Shown: positions 8,775 to 18,160 of the stretch, piece by piece
Layout of the letters: every line of letters starts with the position of its first letter
Position numbering within the stretch: position 1 is the stretch's first letter
From: Ignavibacteriales bacterium
GTDB taxonomy: Bacteria > Bacteroidota > Ignavibacteria > Ignavibacteriales > Ignavibacteriaceae
Length of the DNA: 64,000 nt
NCBI GenBank assembly: GCA_016707285.1
Contig: JADJIA010000005.1
Location: 496,001-560,000, forward strand
Reading direction: 5' to 3'
Notes under the pieces: model-generated
What the model was told of the DNA's origin: nothing
What the model saw: the letters and a program-made list of their open reading frames with translations, nothing else
Database searches by the model: none
Position numbers and translations under genes: made by a program

Positions 8775-9427
8775 TAAATAAAATCCTGGCTCCATCCATT
8801 TTATCCGCTGATTTCAGGAATCTCGAGAGCCAAATTAAACTCGTTGAAGAGGCCGGTGCAGGATTCATTCATTGTGATATTATGGATGGTCAATTTGTCC
8901 CAAATCTTACTTTTGGTTCTATAATTATTGAAGCAGTAAAAAAATGCACCAATTTACCGTTGGATGTACATCTGATGATAAAAAATCCTGATGCACTAAT
9001 CCCTGATTTTGTTAAAGCAGGAGCTGATTTCATAACTGTGCACGCTGAAGAGGTAGTTCATCTCGACAGATCACTTAACAGAATAAAAGAACTCGGCGCA
9101 AAAGCAGGTGTCGCAATTAATCCTTCAACACCGGTGGAATCGTTGAGTGAGATTTTGGATATTGCCGACTTGATTCTTGTAATGTCCGTAAATCCCGGAT
9201 TTGGTGGACAAAAATTTATCCCAAATTCATTAAAGAAAATTAAAAGATTGGCTGACTGGAAAAAGGGATATGATTTGTCATATTTGATTGAGGTGGACGG
9301 AGGAGTCAGTTTGGAGAATGTAAGGGAAATTTCAGAAGCCGGCTGCGAGGTTTTTGTTGCCGGATCTTCTGTATATGGTTCAAAAAATATTAATACAACA
9401 ATTAAAAAATTTTTAGAAATAATCTAA
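8771..9427 (+). CDS. rpe: Ribulose-phosphate 3-epimerase
   Basis: Interconverts ribulose-5-phosphate and xylulose-5-phosphate in the pentose phosphate pathway. The TIM-barrel motifs are present in order: APSILSADF, HCDIMDGQFVPNLTFG, DVHLMI, MSVNPGFGGQKF and EVDGGV. The 218-aa length is standard. The start is GTG, overlapping the PASTA gene by 4 nt (GTGA), so the two are probably coupled. nagA follows after 13 nt. Confidence 0.96.
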   Translation: MINKILAPSILSADFRNLESQIKLVEEAGAGFIHCDIMDGQFVPNLTFGSIIIEAVKKCTNLPLDVHLMIKNPDALIPDFVKAGADFITVHAEEVVHLDRSLNRIKELGAKAGVAINPSTPVESLSEILDIADLILVMSVNPGFGGQKFIPNSLKKIKRLADWKKGYDLSYLIEVDGGVSLENVREISEAGCEVFVAGSSVYGSKNINTTIKKFLEII

Positions 9428-9440
9428 CAAGAGGCTTTTT

Positions 9441-10607
9441 GTGAAATTAGCATTAATTGGCGGTGAAATAATCACCCCTTTCAGAAGTGTAAAAAATGGT
9501 ACAATTGTCATGCAAGACGGGCAGATATCTGACATCGGCAAAGCTTCAGATGTAAGAATCCCCGATGAATGTGAAGTTATAGATGTGAGCGGATATGTGG
9601 TCACACCGGGTTTTGTTGACCTATTGGTTCATGGCGGCGGCGGAAGAGGATTTGCCGATACCGATCCTGAAAGTATCGGAATTGTTGCTGACTATTTTTT
9701 AAGACACGGATCAACAACAGTGTTGGCCTCACTTTATGCAAAACCAAAAGACCAACTTTTAGCCGATCTCAGAAGAGTTGCAGATTATATCCATGACAAC
9801 CCGACTTCCAATGTTATCGGAATTCATATGGAAGGACCTTATTTGAATCCCGCGCTCAAAGGTGCCATGAATGAAGACTATTTGTGGAAACCCACTGTTG
9901 AATCCTGGGATGAAATGTGGGAGGCATCCAGGGGGCTGATTAAGATTATGACCATTGCTCCTGAACTTGACGGTTCACTTCATGTCATGCGAGCCGCCGC
10001 TCTTAAGGGGGTAGTCCTCTCGATCGGCCACTCGACTGCAAATTATGAGCAAATTGAATTGGCAATTGATCACGGAGCGGCACATGTAACTCACATGTTT
10101 AATGCTATGAAAACACTTCATCACCGTGATCCGGGGGTTGTTCTTGGAGCAATGCTTCGAAATGAATTAAAAATAGAACTTATTGCTGATACACTTCATG
10201 TTCACCCCGCAGTCATGGAACTTCTTCTCAAACTGAAAGGCTCAAACGGTATAATTTTAATTACCGATTCCATCAGAGCCGGAGGTATGCACGAAGGTGA
10301 ATATGAATTTGCAGATCAAAAAATATTTATGAAGGGAAGCCGTGCATTTTTGCCCGACGGAACATTGGCAGGCAGCACACTTACACTGAACAAAGCGATC
10401 AAAAATATGATCAAAAAAGCAAATGCAAAAATGACTGAATCGGTTAGGATGGCTTCGCTAAACGGCGCCAAGGTATTGAACATTGAAGATCGTAAGGGAA
10501 TTCTTGCGGTTGGTAAAGATGCAGATCTGGTGATAATGAATGATGAGTTTGATGTCGAGATGACCATACACCAGGGAGTGATAAAGTATAAACGGAGTAA
10601 TGGTTAA
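9441..10607 (+). CDS. nagA: N-acetylglucosamine-6-phosphate deacetylase
   Basis: Removes acetate from GlcNAc-6-phosphate, the step before NagB. The 388-aa amidohydrolase shows VTPGFVDLLVHGGGG (metal-binding start), HMEGPYLNPALKGA, GHSTANYEQ, THMFNAM and the catalytic Asp in LITDSI, followed by GTLAGSTLTL. The start is GTG. It is separated from nagB, about 5 kb away on the other strand. Together they recycle amino sugars, probably from cell wall or chitin-like material, to fructose-6-phosphate. No GlcNAc kinase or PTS gene is visible. Confidence 0.95.
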   Translation: MKLALIGGEIITPFRSVKNGTIVMQDGQISDIGKASDVRIPDECEVIDVSGYVVTPGFVDLLVHGGGGRGFADTDPESIGIVADYFLRHGSTTVLASLYAKPKDQLLADLRRVADYIHDNPTSNVIGIHMEGPYLNPALKGAMNEDYLWKPTVESWDEMWEASRGLIKIMTIAPELDGSLHVMRAAALKGVVLSIGHSTANYEQIELAIDHGAAHVTHMFNAMKTLHHRDPGVVLGAMLRNELKIELIADTLHVHPAVMELLLKLKGSNGIILITDSIRAGGMHEGEYEFADQKIFMKGSRAFLPDGTLAGSTLTLNKAIKNMIKKANAKMTESVRMASLNGAKVLNIEDRKGILAVGKDADLVIMNDEFDVEMTIHQGVIKYKRSNG

Positions 10608-10612
10608 AATAT

Positions 10613-11407
10613 TTGCAGAATTCTCTTAAAATCGTTGCTATACTAAATGTGACTCCCGATTCTTTCTCCGATGGGGGAAAGTATTACGACACTGAGGATG
10701 CAGTTGGGTGTGGAATTCAGATGCTCGAAAAAGGTGTTGATATTATCGATGTTGGCGGTGAATCAACCCGCCCCGGATCAACGGGAGTTGATGTCGATGA
10801 AGAGATAAGGAGGACAATTCCAGTAATCAAAGGAATTTTGAAAAATAATCCCGATGCTGTTATCTCAATAGACACCACAAAAAGTATGGTTGCCGATGAA
10901 GCCTTAAAATCAGGTGCAAAAATAGTAAATGATGTAAGTGGTGGATTATTTGATCCTGAAATTTGGAAGGTGGTTGCACAACACGGCGCAAAATATATTT
11001 TGATGCACACAAGCGGCACCCCCGACATGATGCAATCCAAAACAGATTATGTGGATGTTGTTGTCGAGGTAAAAAATTACCTTTTTAAAAGAGTCGAATT
11101 GGCATCACAAGCAGGCGTAAAAGAGATTATTCTTGATCCGGGAATTGGCTTTGGGAAAACGGCAGCTCAGAATATTTCACTGATCAAACATATTGGTGAG
11201 TTTTCTGAAAATGATAATGAAGTGATGATTGGGCTCTCAAGAAAATCCTTTTTAGGCAAATTATTTAACCTCGATGTGGAAGAGAGAGACTTCCATACAG
11301 CGTTATTCGAATTTTATGCTGCCATCGGGGGTGTTTCATATATAAGGACCCACAACATAAATAATGCAATGGCAATTAAAAAAGTCTGGAACACATTGAA
11401 TGTTTGA
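10613..11407 (+). CDS. folP: Dihydropteroate synthase
   Basis: Condenses dihydropterin pyrophosphate with p-aminobenzoate in folate synthesis and is the sulfonamide target. Motifs: ILNVTPDSFSDGG near the N-terminus, DVGGESTRPGS, SIDTTK, NDVSGG, LMHTSG, DPGIGFGK and GLSRKSF. At 264 aa it is a normal single-domain enzyme. The start is TTG at 10613; the protein begins only a few residues before the first conserved strand, as in the family. Its last codons overlap cdaA by 8 nt. A folP-cdaA pairing is also known from Bacteroidetes. Confidence 0.95.
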   Translation: MQNSLKIVAILNVTPDSFSDGGKYYDTEDAVGCGIQMLEKGVDIIDVGGESTRPGSTGVDVDEEIRRTIPVIKGILKNNPDAVISIDTTKSMVADEALKSGAKIVNDVSGGLFDPEIWKVVAQHGAKYILMHTSGTPDMMQSKTDYVDVVVEVKNYLFKRVELASQAGVKEIILDPGIGFGKTAAQNISLIKHIGEFSENDNEVMIGLSRKSFLGKLFNLDVEERDFHTALFEFYAAIGGVSYIRTHNINNAMAIKKVWNTLNV

Positions 11408-12218
11408 TCTTTTTGAGATCGGCTTTGTGACCGTTCGTTTTTTTGATTTTTTGGATATTCTAATTGTAGCAGCAATTATTTACAATATCTACAAGTTATT
11501 AAAAGGAACAATTGCAAGTCAGATTCTATTTGGACTTGTGATCATACTTCTGTTATTTCTTACAGCGCAGGCATTAAACCTGAAAGCTTTAAGTATAATA
11601 TTAAAATTCATTTCAGACATCTGGCTTATTGCATTTATTATCCTTTTTCAACCCGAGATCAGGCGATTTCTTGCACTTCTTGCAACAAATCCCGTATTTC
11701 AGGCATTTAGAAAGGAGAAAAACAATCCCGGACTTGTGGAAATTCTTGTTAATTCAGCAATTTCACTTTCCAGTAAAGGTTATGGCGCCCTCATAATTGT
11801 TGAAAAAGATAATGACCTGAAACAGTTGATTGAGAGTGGTACCGAGGTAAACGCCAAAGTCTCAACAATGTTGCTTGGCTCAATTTTTGTCCCCGGTGCT
11901 CCATTACACGATGGTGCAGTCGTTATCCGTGATGATGTTATTATTGCAGCACGATGTTCGATTCCATTCTCAAAAGAGGTTCATTTCCATGAATTTGAAA
12001 CAGGAATGCGCCACAAAGCAGGTATGACCCATTCGATGGAGTATGATTCAATTGTGATAATAATATCTGAGGAGACACACATGATTTCAGTTGCTGAGCA
12101 TGGTAATTTAATCAGAGCCCTCACCAGAGAATCTCTCACAAATTATCTTAACAAATCGCTCATTATTGATAAAAATGTGGAAGTTAACCCTTTTAGAAGA
12201 ATTTTCAAGAAGAAATGA
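11400..12218 (+). CDS. cdaA: Diadenylate cyclase CdaA (c-di-AMP synthase)
   Basis: Makes cyclic di-AMP from two ATP. Three transmembrane helices (about 15-33, 41-58 and 66-84) precede the DAC domain. The catalytic DGA motif lies at residues 171-173 within PGAPLHDGA. The second motif, normally RHR, reads Arg204-His205-Lys206 (GMRHKAG). The rest of the domain, including SIVIIISEET, is well conserved, so it is probably active, but the Lys is worth testing. The 272-aa length is standard. It overlaps folP by 8 nt and the next gene by 4 nt. c-di-AMP usually controls potassium and wall homeostasis. Confidence 0.93.
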   Translation: MFDLFEIGFVTVRFFDFLDILIVAAIIYNIYKLLKGTIASQILFGLVIILLLFLTAQALNLKALSIILKFISDIWLIAFIILFQPEIRRFLALLATNPVFQAFRKEKNNPGLVEILVNSAISLSSKGYGALIIVEKDNDLKQLIESGTEVNAKVSTMLLGSIFVPGAPLHDGAVVIRDDVIIAARCSIPFSKEVHFHEFETGMRHKAGMTHSMEYDSIVIIISEETHMISVAEHGNLIRALTRESLTNYLNKSLIIDKNVEVNPFRRIFKKK

Positions 12219-12877
12219 CTTGTTGTGTTATAATCCCGTTTTTTAATGAAAAAAATTTTATCAGGGAGGTTGTTGAAATTTCAGCAAGTTATTGTGAATC
12301 AATTTTTGCAGTTGATGACGGTTCCACAGATGGGGGAGCAGATACCATCCCCAAAATTCCCGGGGTGGAGATATTTACACTTGAGAAAAATCAGGGGAAA
12401 GGTGCTGCACTCAGACTTGGGTTCATTCAAGCGATCAAACGGGGATTTGATACTGTAATCACACTCGACGGGGATAAACAACATAATCCGGAATTTATCC
12501 CAAAATTTTTGGAAGAACTTAAAATCAACCCCGTTGTAATTGGGAAAAGAAAGTTTGACACTTCCATAATGCCTTTTCACAGGATTCTAAGCAATTCAAT
12601 CTCATCATTTTTAATCAGTCTAAAAACCGGCATACAAGTTCTCGACAGTCAGTCGGGATACAGAGGTTTTCAATGTTCACTGCTTAAACAGATTCTTCCT
12701 GACGAAAATGGTTATATTGCAGAGACTGAAATGTTAATTAAAGCCTCAAAATATTGCAACTCTTTTGCATGGGTGGATATTCCCACAATTTATGGGGAAG
12801 AAAAAAGTAAAATGAAAAATATCGAAACAACTCTTAAATTTGTTAAGCAAATAGTAAAACCTTTGGGAGATTTGTAG
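12215..12877 (+). CDS. Family 2 glycosyltransferase, dolichyl-phosphate mannose synthase-like
   Basis: A 220-aa GT-A glycosyltransferase without membrane helices. The nucleotide-sugar site is marked by VIIPFFNE, AVDDGSTDGG and the DxD-like LDGDKQH. The segment KNQGKGAALRLGF matches the DPM1/GtrB group that loads sugars onto polyprenyl phosphate. Neither donor nor acceptor can be told from sequence. It starts 4 nt inside cdaA and ends 1 nt before the next gene, so it is in the same operon. Confidence 0.82.
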   Translation: MTCCVIIPFFNEKNFIREVVEISASYCESIFAVDDGSTDGGADTIPKIPGVEIFTLEKNQGKGAALRLGFIQAIKRGFDTVITLDGDKQHNPEFIPKFLEELKINPVVIGKRKFDTSIMPFHRILSNSISSFLISLKTGIQVLDSQSGYRGFQCSLLKQILPDENGYIAETEMLIKASKYCNSFAWVDIPTIYGEEKSKMKNIETTLKFVKQIVKPLGDL

Positions 12878-12878
12878 A

Positions 12879-13556
12879 ATGAAACTTAGATATTTTGGGC
12901 ACTCCGCCTGTCAGATCACAACTGAAAAAGGAACAAAAATCCTTATTGATCCTTTTCTTAATGGTAATCCTGTCTCTCCTGTAAAATCTTCAGAGGTTGG
13001 GGCGGATTATATTATTTTAACTCACGCTCATGGTGATCATGTTGGCGATACAATTGAGATTGCAAAAAGATGCAATTCACTCGTTATTTGTAATTTTGAA
13101 CTTGGCAATATCCTTGAAGCAGAGGGACTAAGAATTCACACGATGCATATCGGTGGCGGGTTTAATTTTGAATTTGGAAGAGTGAAATTTACGATTGCTC
13201 ATCATGGTTCTGTTTATCCTGATGGAAGATACGGCGGCAACCCTGTTGGGATCGTTCTTACAATTGACGGGATTACGCTTTATCACACGGGTGATACAGG
13301 ACTTTTCCTTGATATGAAATTGATTGGCGAATTGAACAAAATAGATTATATGCTTCTTCCTATCGGTGATAATTACACAATGGGAATTGATGATGCAGTT
13401 ATCGCAGTTGAATTTGTCAATCCAAAAATAGCAATACCCCTTCATTTTAACACTTTTCCTGTAATCGAGGCTGATCCCGAAGACTTCAAAAGAAAACTTG
13501 AGTCAGTAAACCAGGGATGTACCGTATTGAAATTTGGACAGGAAATAACACTTTAA
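12879..13556 (+). CDS. Metallo-beta-lactamase-fold hydrolase, UPF0173 type
   Basis: A 225-aa MBL-fold protein with the metal motif THAHGDHVGD at about residues 47-56, a second His in AHHGSVYPDG, an Asp in HTGDTGLF and a final His in PLHFNTFP. The order matches the UPF0173 family (YtkL-like), whose substrate is unknown. It starts 1 nt after the glycosyltransferase stop. No signal peptide is seen. Confidence 0.85.
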   Translation: MKLRYFGHSACQITTEKGTKILIDPFLNGNPVSPVKSSEVGADYIILTHAHGDHVGDTIEIAKRCNSLVICNFELGNILEAEGLRIHTMHIGGGFNFEFGRVKFTIAHHGSVYPDGRYGGNPVGIVLTIDGITLYHTGDTGLFLDMKLIGELNKIDYMLLPIGDNYTMGIDDAVIAVEFVNPKIAIPLHFNTFPVIEADPEDFKRKLESVNQGCTVLKFGQEITL

Positions 13557-13589
13557 TCATTATGATTTTTCGGAATTGATGTAGAATAT

Positions 13590-14357
13590 ATGCATGGTAA
13601 AATAATATCCGTGGCAAACCAGAAGGGTGGAGTTGGCAAAACAACTACTGCCATAAATCTTTCAGCTTCGCTTGCGGTTGCAGAAAAAAAAATTCTTGTA
13701 ATTGATATAGACCCTCAAGGTAATTCATCTTCAGGGTTGAGTTTTCAAAACACTCAACCCTCAATTTATGATCTGTTAATATCACAAGTTAAATTTTCAG
13801 ATACTATAGTGAAAGATGTTATACCTTATCTTGATCTGATTCCGGCAACTATCGACCTTGTTGGTGCCGAAGTGGAATTACTTGAGATGGAAAAAAGGGA
13901 ATTTGTACTTAAAGAACGATTAAAAGAAGCCCGCTCCAAATATGATTATGTTTTTATTGATTGTCCCCCAACTCTGGGGATATTGACTCTAAACGCACTC
14001 ACTGCGAGTGATTCAGTCTTAATCCCTGTTCAGTGCGAGTATTTTGCACTGGAAGGATTGGGGCAACTTCTAAATTCAATTAAACTCGTTAAGGACAGAT
14101 TTAATAAACATCTTACAATTGAGGGTGTTCTGCTCACAATGTATGACAGCAGATTGAAGCTTTCTGAACTCGTAGCTGAAGAGGTCAGAAAATATTTTGA
14201 AGATAAAGTTTACAAAACAAAGATTCATAGAAATGTCCGGGTATCAGAATCACCCAGTTTTGGGAAACCGGTTCTAATGTATGATGCTCTTTCAAGCGGA
14301 GCAAAAAACTATATAGAACTCGCCCAGGAATTTCTTAGAAGGAATAACAAAAAATAA
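13590..14357 (+). CDS. parA: Chromosome-partitioning ATPase ParA (Soj)
   Basis: Walker-type ATPase that works with ParB at parS sites to segregate the origin. The deviant Walker A KGGVGKTT follows the N-terminal ISVANQ strand, and IDIDPQGNSSSG and FIDCPPTLG are the A' and B motifs. At 255 aa without an N-terminal HTH it is the chromosomal (Soj) type, not the plasmid type. The stop codon overlaps the parB start by 1 nt. The pair implies the replication origin may lie not far away, although no dnaA, dnaN or parS was recognised here. Confidence 0.95.
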   Translation: MHGKIISVANQKGGVGKTTTAINLSASLAVAEKKILVIDIDPQGNSSSGLSFQNTQPSIYDLLISQVKFSDTIVKDVIPYLDLIPATIDLVGAEVELLEMEKREFVLKERLKEARSKYDYVFIDCPPTLGILTLNALTASDSVLIPVQCEYFALEGLGQLLNSIKLVKDRFNKHLTIEGVLLTMYDSRLKLSELVAEEVRKYFEDKVYKTKIHRNVRVSESPSFGKPVLMYDALSSGAKNYIELAQEFLRRNNKK

Positions 14358-15286
14358 TGGCAAAAGTTAAATCGGGTCTGGGGCGTGGTCTTGAGGCATT
14401 AATGGGAACAATGAATGAAAGCGACTTTGAGAATAATGAAGAAAGTTCATCAAGTCAGCCGGTATCAGATTCCATTAAAAAATTGTCTGTGATGCAGATA
14501 AAGCCAAATCCATTTCAGCCCAGAACCAATTTCGACAGAGAAGCTCTCGAAGACCTAAAACGATCCATTCTGACAAATGGACTGATTCAACCTGTTACAG
14601 TTCGAAAAGTTGCGGAAAACTCTTACGAATTGATTTCGGGAGAGCGAAGACTAAGAGCTTTCAGAGAGCTCGGTTATCCTGAAATCCCTGCATACATTAT
14701 GATCGTTTCTTCTGATGAAGTTATGCTGGCAATGGCACTCATCGAGAATATTCAAAGAGAAAAACTTGATCCAATTGAAGAAGCCACGGCTTATAAAAGA
14801 TTAATGGAAGAATGCGATCTTACTCAGGAAGAAATTGCTGATCGCGTCGGAAAAAACAGGTCAACAATTGCCAACTCGATTCGATTGCTTAAACTTCCTG
14901 ACAGAATAAAAGATGCTTTAATCAGAGATGAAATTACTGTGGGACATGCCAGAGCTCTGATCAACCTTCCTGATGAGATTACCCAGATTCACGCTTTTCA
15001 AAGGATGATCGATGAGGGAATGTCAGTGCGTAAAGTTGAAGAACTTGTAAAAGCACTCACCCGTCCTGCAAAAATAAAACCTGTAAGAGTGGTTGAAAAA
15101 CCAAAACCAAAATCTTCATCCGCACTTAATTCCATTGAAGATTATTTACGAAAGATTTTCGCCACAAAGGTGATCTGCTCACAAAAGCATGAAGGAACCG
15201 GAGAAATCGTTATCCAGTTTTTTTCGAATGAAGAGTTGGATCGGCTTGTTGAATTGTTTGAGATTATTGAAAAAAATCATAACTAA
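14357..15286 (+). CDS. parB: Chromosome-partitioning protein ParB
   Basis: CTP-dependent clamp that loads at parS. The N-terminal GLGRGLEALM peptide, which contacts ParA, is present. The ParB/Srx domain has the CTP motifs SGERRLRA and ENIQREKLDPIEEA. An HTH follows (LTQEEIADRVGKNRSTIANSIRLL), and a C-terminal dimerisation region ends the 309-aa protein. Its 3' end overlaps the start of the next gene. Confidence 0.95.
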   Translation: MAKVKSGLGRGLEALMGTMNESDFENNEESSSSQPVSDSIKKLSVMQIKPNPFQPRTNFDREALEDLKRSILTNGLIQPVTVRKVAENSYELISGERRLRAFRELGYPEIPAYIMIVSSDEVMLAMALIENIQREKLDPIEEATAYKRLMEECDLTQEEIADRVGKNRSTIANSIRLLKLPDRIKDALIRDEITVGHARALINLPDEITQIHAFQRMIDEGMSVRKVEELVKALTRPAKIKPVRVVEKPKPKSSSALNSIEDYLRKIFATKVICSQKHEGTGEIVIQFFSNEELDRLVELFEIIEKNHN

Positions 15287-15797
15287 ACTTGTAGCAGTCT
15301 TTATCCTGTTGTGTGTTCCAATGGTCGCACAGACTCCTGATTCCACTCAACAGGATTCCATTCCTGCTGCGGGACCTTCCGGGATTACCATGGACACTAT
15401 CAAGACATCGGATGTTTATATCCCGACAAAAGATCCCATGACTGCAGTGTGGAAAAGTGCCGTTCTTCCGGGGTGGGGGCAATACTACAATGAATCTTAT
15501 TGGAAGGTTCCGGTCGTCTGGGGAATACTCGGATGGTGTGTCTATAATTATGTTGTCAACGATAATAACTACACCGACTACAGGACACTTTACATTCAGT
15601 CCTCGTTTTCCATCGAGAGTTATCGCCGCTTAAGGGATTTTTATCGCGATCAAAGAGATTTGTTTGTAATTTATATGGGAATTACTTATTTAGCAAACCT
15701 TCTTGATGCATATGTCGATGCAAGTCTTTTCGACTTCGATGTATCAGAAGACTTCAATACCGGAAGTAAAATGCTAAATCTCAAATTTAAATTCTGA
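15267..15797 (+). CDS. DUF5683 membrane-associated protein
   Basis: The best start is TTG at 15267, inside the 3' end of parB, because it gives a clean signal peptide (KKIITKLVAVFILLCVPMVAQ) and a 176-aa product; the ATG at 15189 would add a hydrophilic tail before it. After the signal a low-complexity segment leads to the DUF5683 core, with SAVLPGWGQYYNESYWK and a helix GILGWCVYNY, then a second hydrophobic segment LFVIYMGITYLANLL. DUF5683 is widespread in Bacteroidetes/Chlorobi, often after parAB, with unknown function. The 20-nt overlap with parB suggests coupled translation. Confidence 0.8.
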   Translation: MKKIITKLVAVFILLCVPMVAQTPDSTQQDSIPAAGPSGITMDTIKTSDVYIPTKDPMTAVWKSAVLPGWGQYYNESYWKVPVVWGILGWCVYNYVVNDNNYTDYRTLYIQSSFSIESYRRLRDFYRDQRDLFVIYMGITYLANLLDAYVDASLFDFDVSEDFNTGSKMLNLKFKF

Positions 15798-15802
15798 CGA
15801 AC

Positions 15803-16510
15803 ATGATACCCAATAAAACATCCTGCCCGAATTGTGGATTGGAACAATCCCGTTTCAATTCCGAGTGTAAAAAATGTGGATATTTTCTACGAGATAAAGT
15901 TGCCAACATCGATCTCGGAAGCACTTTATCAGGTCTTGTTGACGAACCGGGTGAGACATTCGACAAGATCATATACGCGGAAAACAAAAACTTCAGTTCT
16001 TTTTTCCTCATTTTTGCAATAATCAAATTATACTTTATTGCCATATTCTTCTCCTTCCATTTTTTTGAATATACCGGCGAAAAAATGTTGACCGGCTACA
16101 TTCAATTCCTGCTTTTGTTGGCTTTTGCTCTTTTCCTCCCTTTTATACTCTTAAAAACAACAGGTATCGGTGGAGCAGGAGTAAGATGGCGTGATGTAAC
16201 CGCAGGACTTAGTTATGCTTTGGCGCCAATAGCTTTAAGTGCAGCAATACTGATTTTTTTTGAAATAATTATTTACGGCGAATTTCTCTTTAGCCATTCA
16301 CCTTCACCACTCGATTTTAAGCAAATGTTTGGGGTTATTTTTGTAATACTTGAAACTGCGTTTATTGTGTGGGCGATAACACTTTCTTCAATATTATTTT
16401 ACAGACTTGGATCGGGAAAGATGTTTTCATTGTTCATTTCGGTAAAAATATTTTTGCTTTTAACTGCAGTGGCTTTTTTGCTTGTTAATTTTTTATCTTT
16501 TGATATATAG
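15803..16510 (+). CDS. Zinc-ribbon Yip1-like membrane protein
   Basis: The 235-aa protein opens with a zinc ribbon (CPNC at residues 8-11, CKKC at 22-25), then a short linker and five strongly hydrophobic segments from about residue 65 to the C-terminus. Arrangement and length match bacterial YIP1-domain proteins that carry an N-terminal double-cysteine ribbon. Function is unknown. It starts 5 nt after the DUF5683 gene and is followed 8 nt later by nadB. Confidence 0.72.
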   Translation: MIPNKTSCPNCGLEQSRFNSECKKCGYFLRDKVANIDLGSTLSGLVDEPGETFDKIIYAENKNFSSFFLIFAIIKLYFIAIFFSFHFFEYTGEKMLTGYIQFLLLLAFALFLPFILLKTTGIGGAGVRWRDVTAGLSYALAPIALSAAILIFFEIIIYGEFLFSHSPSPLDFKQMFGVIFVILETAFIVWAITLSSILFYRLGSGKMFSLFISVKIFLLLTAVAFLLVNFLSFDI

Positions 16511-16518
16511 GGCTTCAA

Positions 16519-18147
16519 ATGTTTTATAAAACTGATGTACTGATAATTGGAAGTGGAATCGCAGGATTATACAGTGCCATAAAAATATCTGAATTTGCTG
16601 ATGTTGTGTTGGTGACAAAAAAAGAAAAAAGTGAGTCAAACACCAATTATGCGCAGGGTGGTATAGCCTCGGTTCTCGATCCAAACGATACATTTGCAAA
16701 TCATATAAAAGATACTCTCATCGCCGGAGCGGGCTTGTGTGATGAAAAATCAGTTGAGATACTTGTTAAAGAGGGTCCCGGAAAAATTAACGAACTAATT
16801 GACATAGGTACCGGATTTACTTTAAAAGACGGTAAACTTGATCTTGTAAGAGAAGGTGGCCACTCATTTAACAGAATTGTTCACGCAAAAGATTTAACAG
16901 GGAAAGAAGTTGAGAGGGCTCTGATTGAAAAAGCAAGTAAAAGTCCAAACATCAGAATAATTGAAAACACCCTTGCAATTGATCTGATTACTGAACACAA
17001 TGTTACAGGATTAAAACATCTTCCAATATCAAGTCGTCACTGTTGGGGGGCTTATGTACTCGAGAATGAATCGGGACATGTAATAAAAGTAACTTCCCGG
17101 GCAACTATTCTCGCTACAGGTGGGATTGGCCAGGTTTATTACCATACCACTAATCCACCAATCGCAACAGGTGACGGTTTTGCAATGGCTTACAGAGCCG
17201 GTGCAAAAATGGGGAACATGGAATTTATACAATTTCATCCCACTTCATTTTATGACCCAAATCCAAAAAGTAAATCGAGTCATTCTTTCCTCATTTCTGA
17301 AGCAGTAAGAGGATTTGGAGGGATTCTCCGGAACTCTTCCGGGGAGGCATTTATGGAAAAGTATGATGTCAGGAAAGAACTCGCCCCAAGAGACATAGTA
17401 GCCCGGGCAATCGATACTGAAATGAAAAAAAGGGGAGACGAATATGTGTTTCTTGATGTAACCCACAAGCATAAAGCAGAGATTATAGATCATTTCCCAC
17501 ATATACATGCAAATTGCCTTAACAAGGGTATTGACATCACAAATGAGTTTATTCCTGTTGTTCCCGCTGCACATTATATCTGTGGTGGTGTTTGTGTTGA
17601 CGAGTTTTCCCGTTCTTCATTAACGGGACTATATGCAGTTGGCGAGGTTTCAATGACCGGTGTTCATGGAGCAAACCGGCTTGCCAGCAATTCACTTCTT
17701 GAAGCACTTGTTTTTGCCCAACGGGCAGCAGACGATATCAAGAAAAATATTAAAGATTTTCCTGTTTGTCACGAAGAAATTCCCGATTGGGATGATTCAG
17801 GTACTTTATCAGCTGACGAAAAGGTACTTATAACTCATGGCGTCAGGGAGCTGAAACAACTGATGTCGGATTATGTCGGGATTGTCAGGTCAAATCTACG
17901 GTTGGAATTTGCATCGAGAAGAATTAATCTTCTTTATCATGAAATTGAAGAATTTTACAAAATAACGAAGGTTTTTGATTCACTAATTGAGTTGAGAAAC
18001 CTTGTAACATCGGGTTATCTTATCGTAAAATCGGCATTACTGCGAAAAGAGAGCAGGGGATTACACTACACTCTTGATTATCCAACACCCGATGATTCAA
18101 AAACACCTGAAGATACTCTTATTCAGAACACATATCAGAAGTCCTGA
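16519..18147 (+). CDS. nadB: L-aspartate oxidase
   Basis: FAD enzyme that oxidises aspartate to iminoaspartate, the first step of NAD synthesis. The Rossmann motif IIGSGIAGLYSAI is at the N-terminus. The catalytic region has NTNYAQGGIASV, EGGHSFNRIVH, LATGGIGQVYYHTTNP and the HYICGGVCVDEFSRSS / GVHGANRLASNSLLE blocks that separate NadB from SdhA and FrdA. At 542 aa it has the normal length. nadA and nadC are not nearby. It converges with the Ppx/GppA gene, whose stop lies 13 nt away. Confidence 0.95.
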   Translation: MFYKTDVLIIGSGIAGLYSAIKISEFADVVLVTKKEKSESNTNYAQGGIASVLDPNDTFANHIKDTLIAGAGLCDEKSVEILVKEGPGKINELIDIGTGFTLKDGKLDLVREGGHSFNRIVHAKDLTGKEVERALIEKASKSPNIRIIENTLAIDLITEHNVTGLKHLPISSRHCWGAYVLENESGHVIKVTSRATILATGGIGQVYYHTTNPPIATGDGFAMAYRAGAKMGNMEFIQFHPTSFYDPNPKSKSSHSFLISEAVRGFGGILRNSSGEAFMEKYDVRKELAPRDIVARAIDTEMKKRGDEYVFLDVTHKHKAEIIDHFPHIHANCLNKGIDITNEFIPVVPAAHYICGGVCVDEFSRSSLTGLYAVGEVSMTGVHGANRLASNSLLEALVFAQRAADDIKKNIKDFPVCHEEIPDWDDSGTLSADEKVLITHGVRELKQLMSDYVGIVRSNLRLEFASRRINLLYHEIEEFYKITKVFDSLIELRNLVTSGYLIVKSALLRKESRGLHYTLDYPTPDDSKTPEDTLIQNTYQKS

Positions 18148-18160
18148 ATTTGATAGGATT

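Noticed and set aside
15189..15266. ATG 15189 as start of the DUF5683 gene
   Set aside because: It would put a hydrophilic stretch in front of the signal peptide and lengthen the overlap with parB to nearly 100 nt; TTG 15267 fits better.
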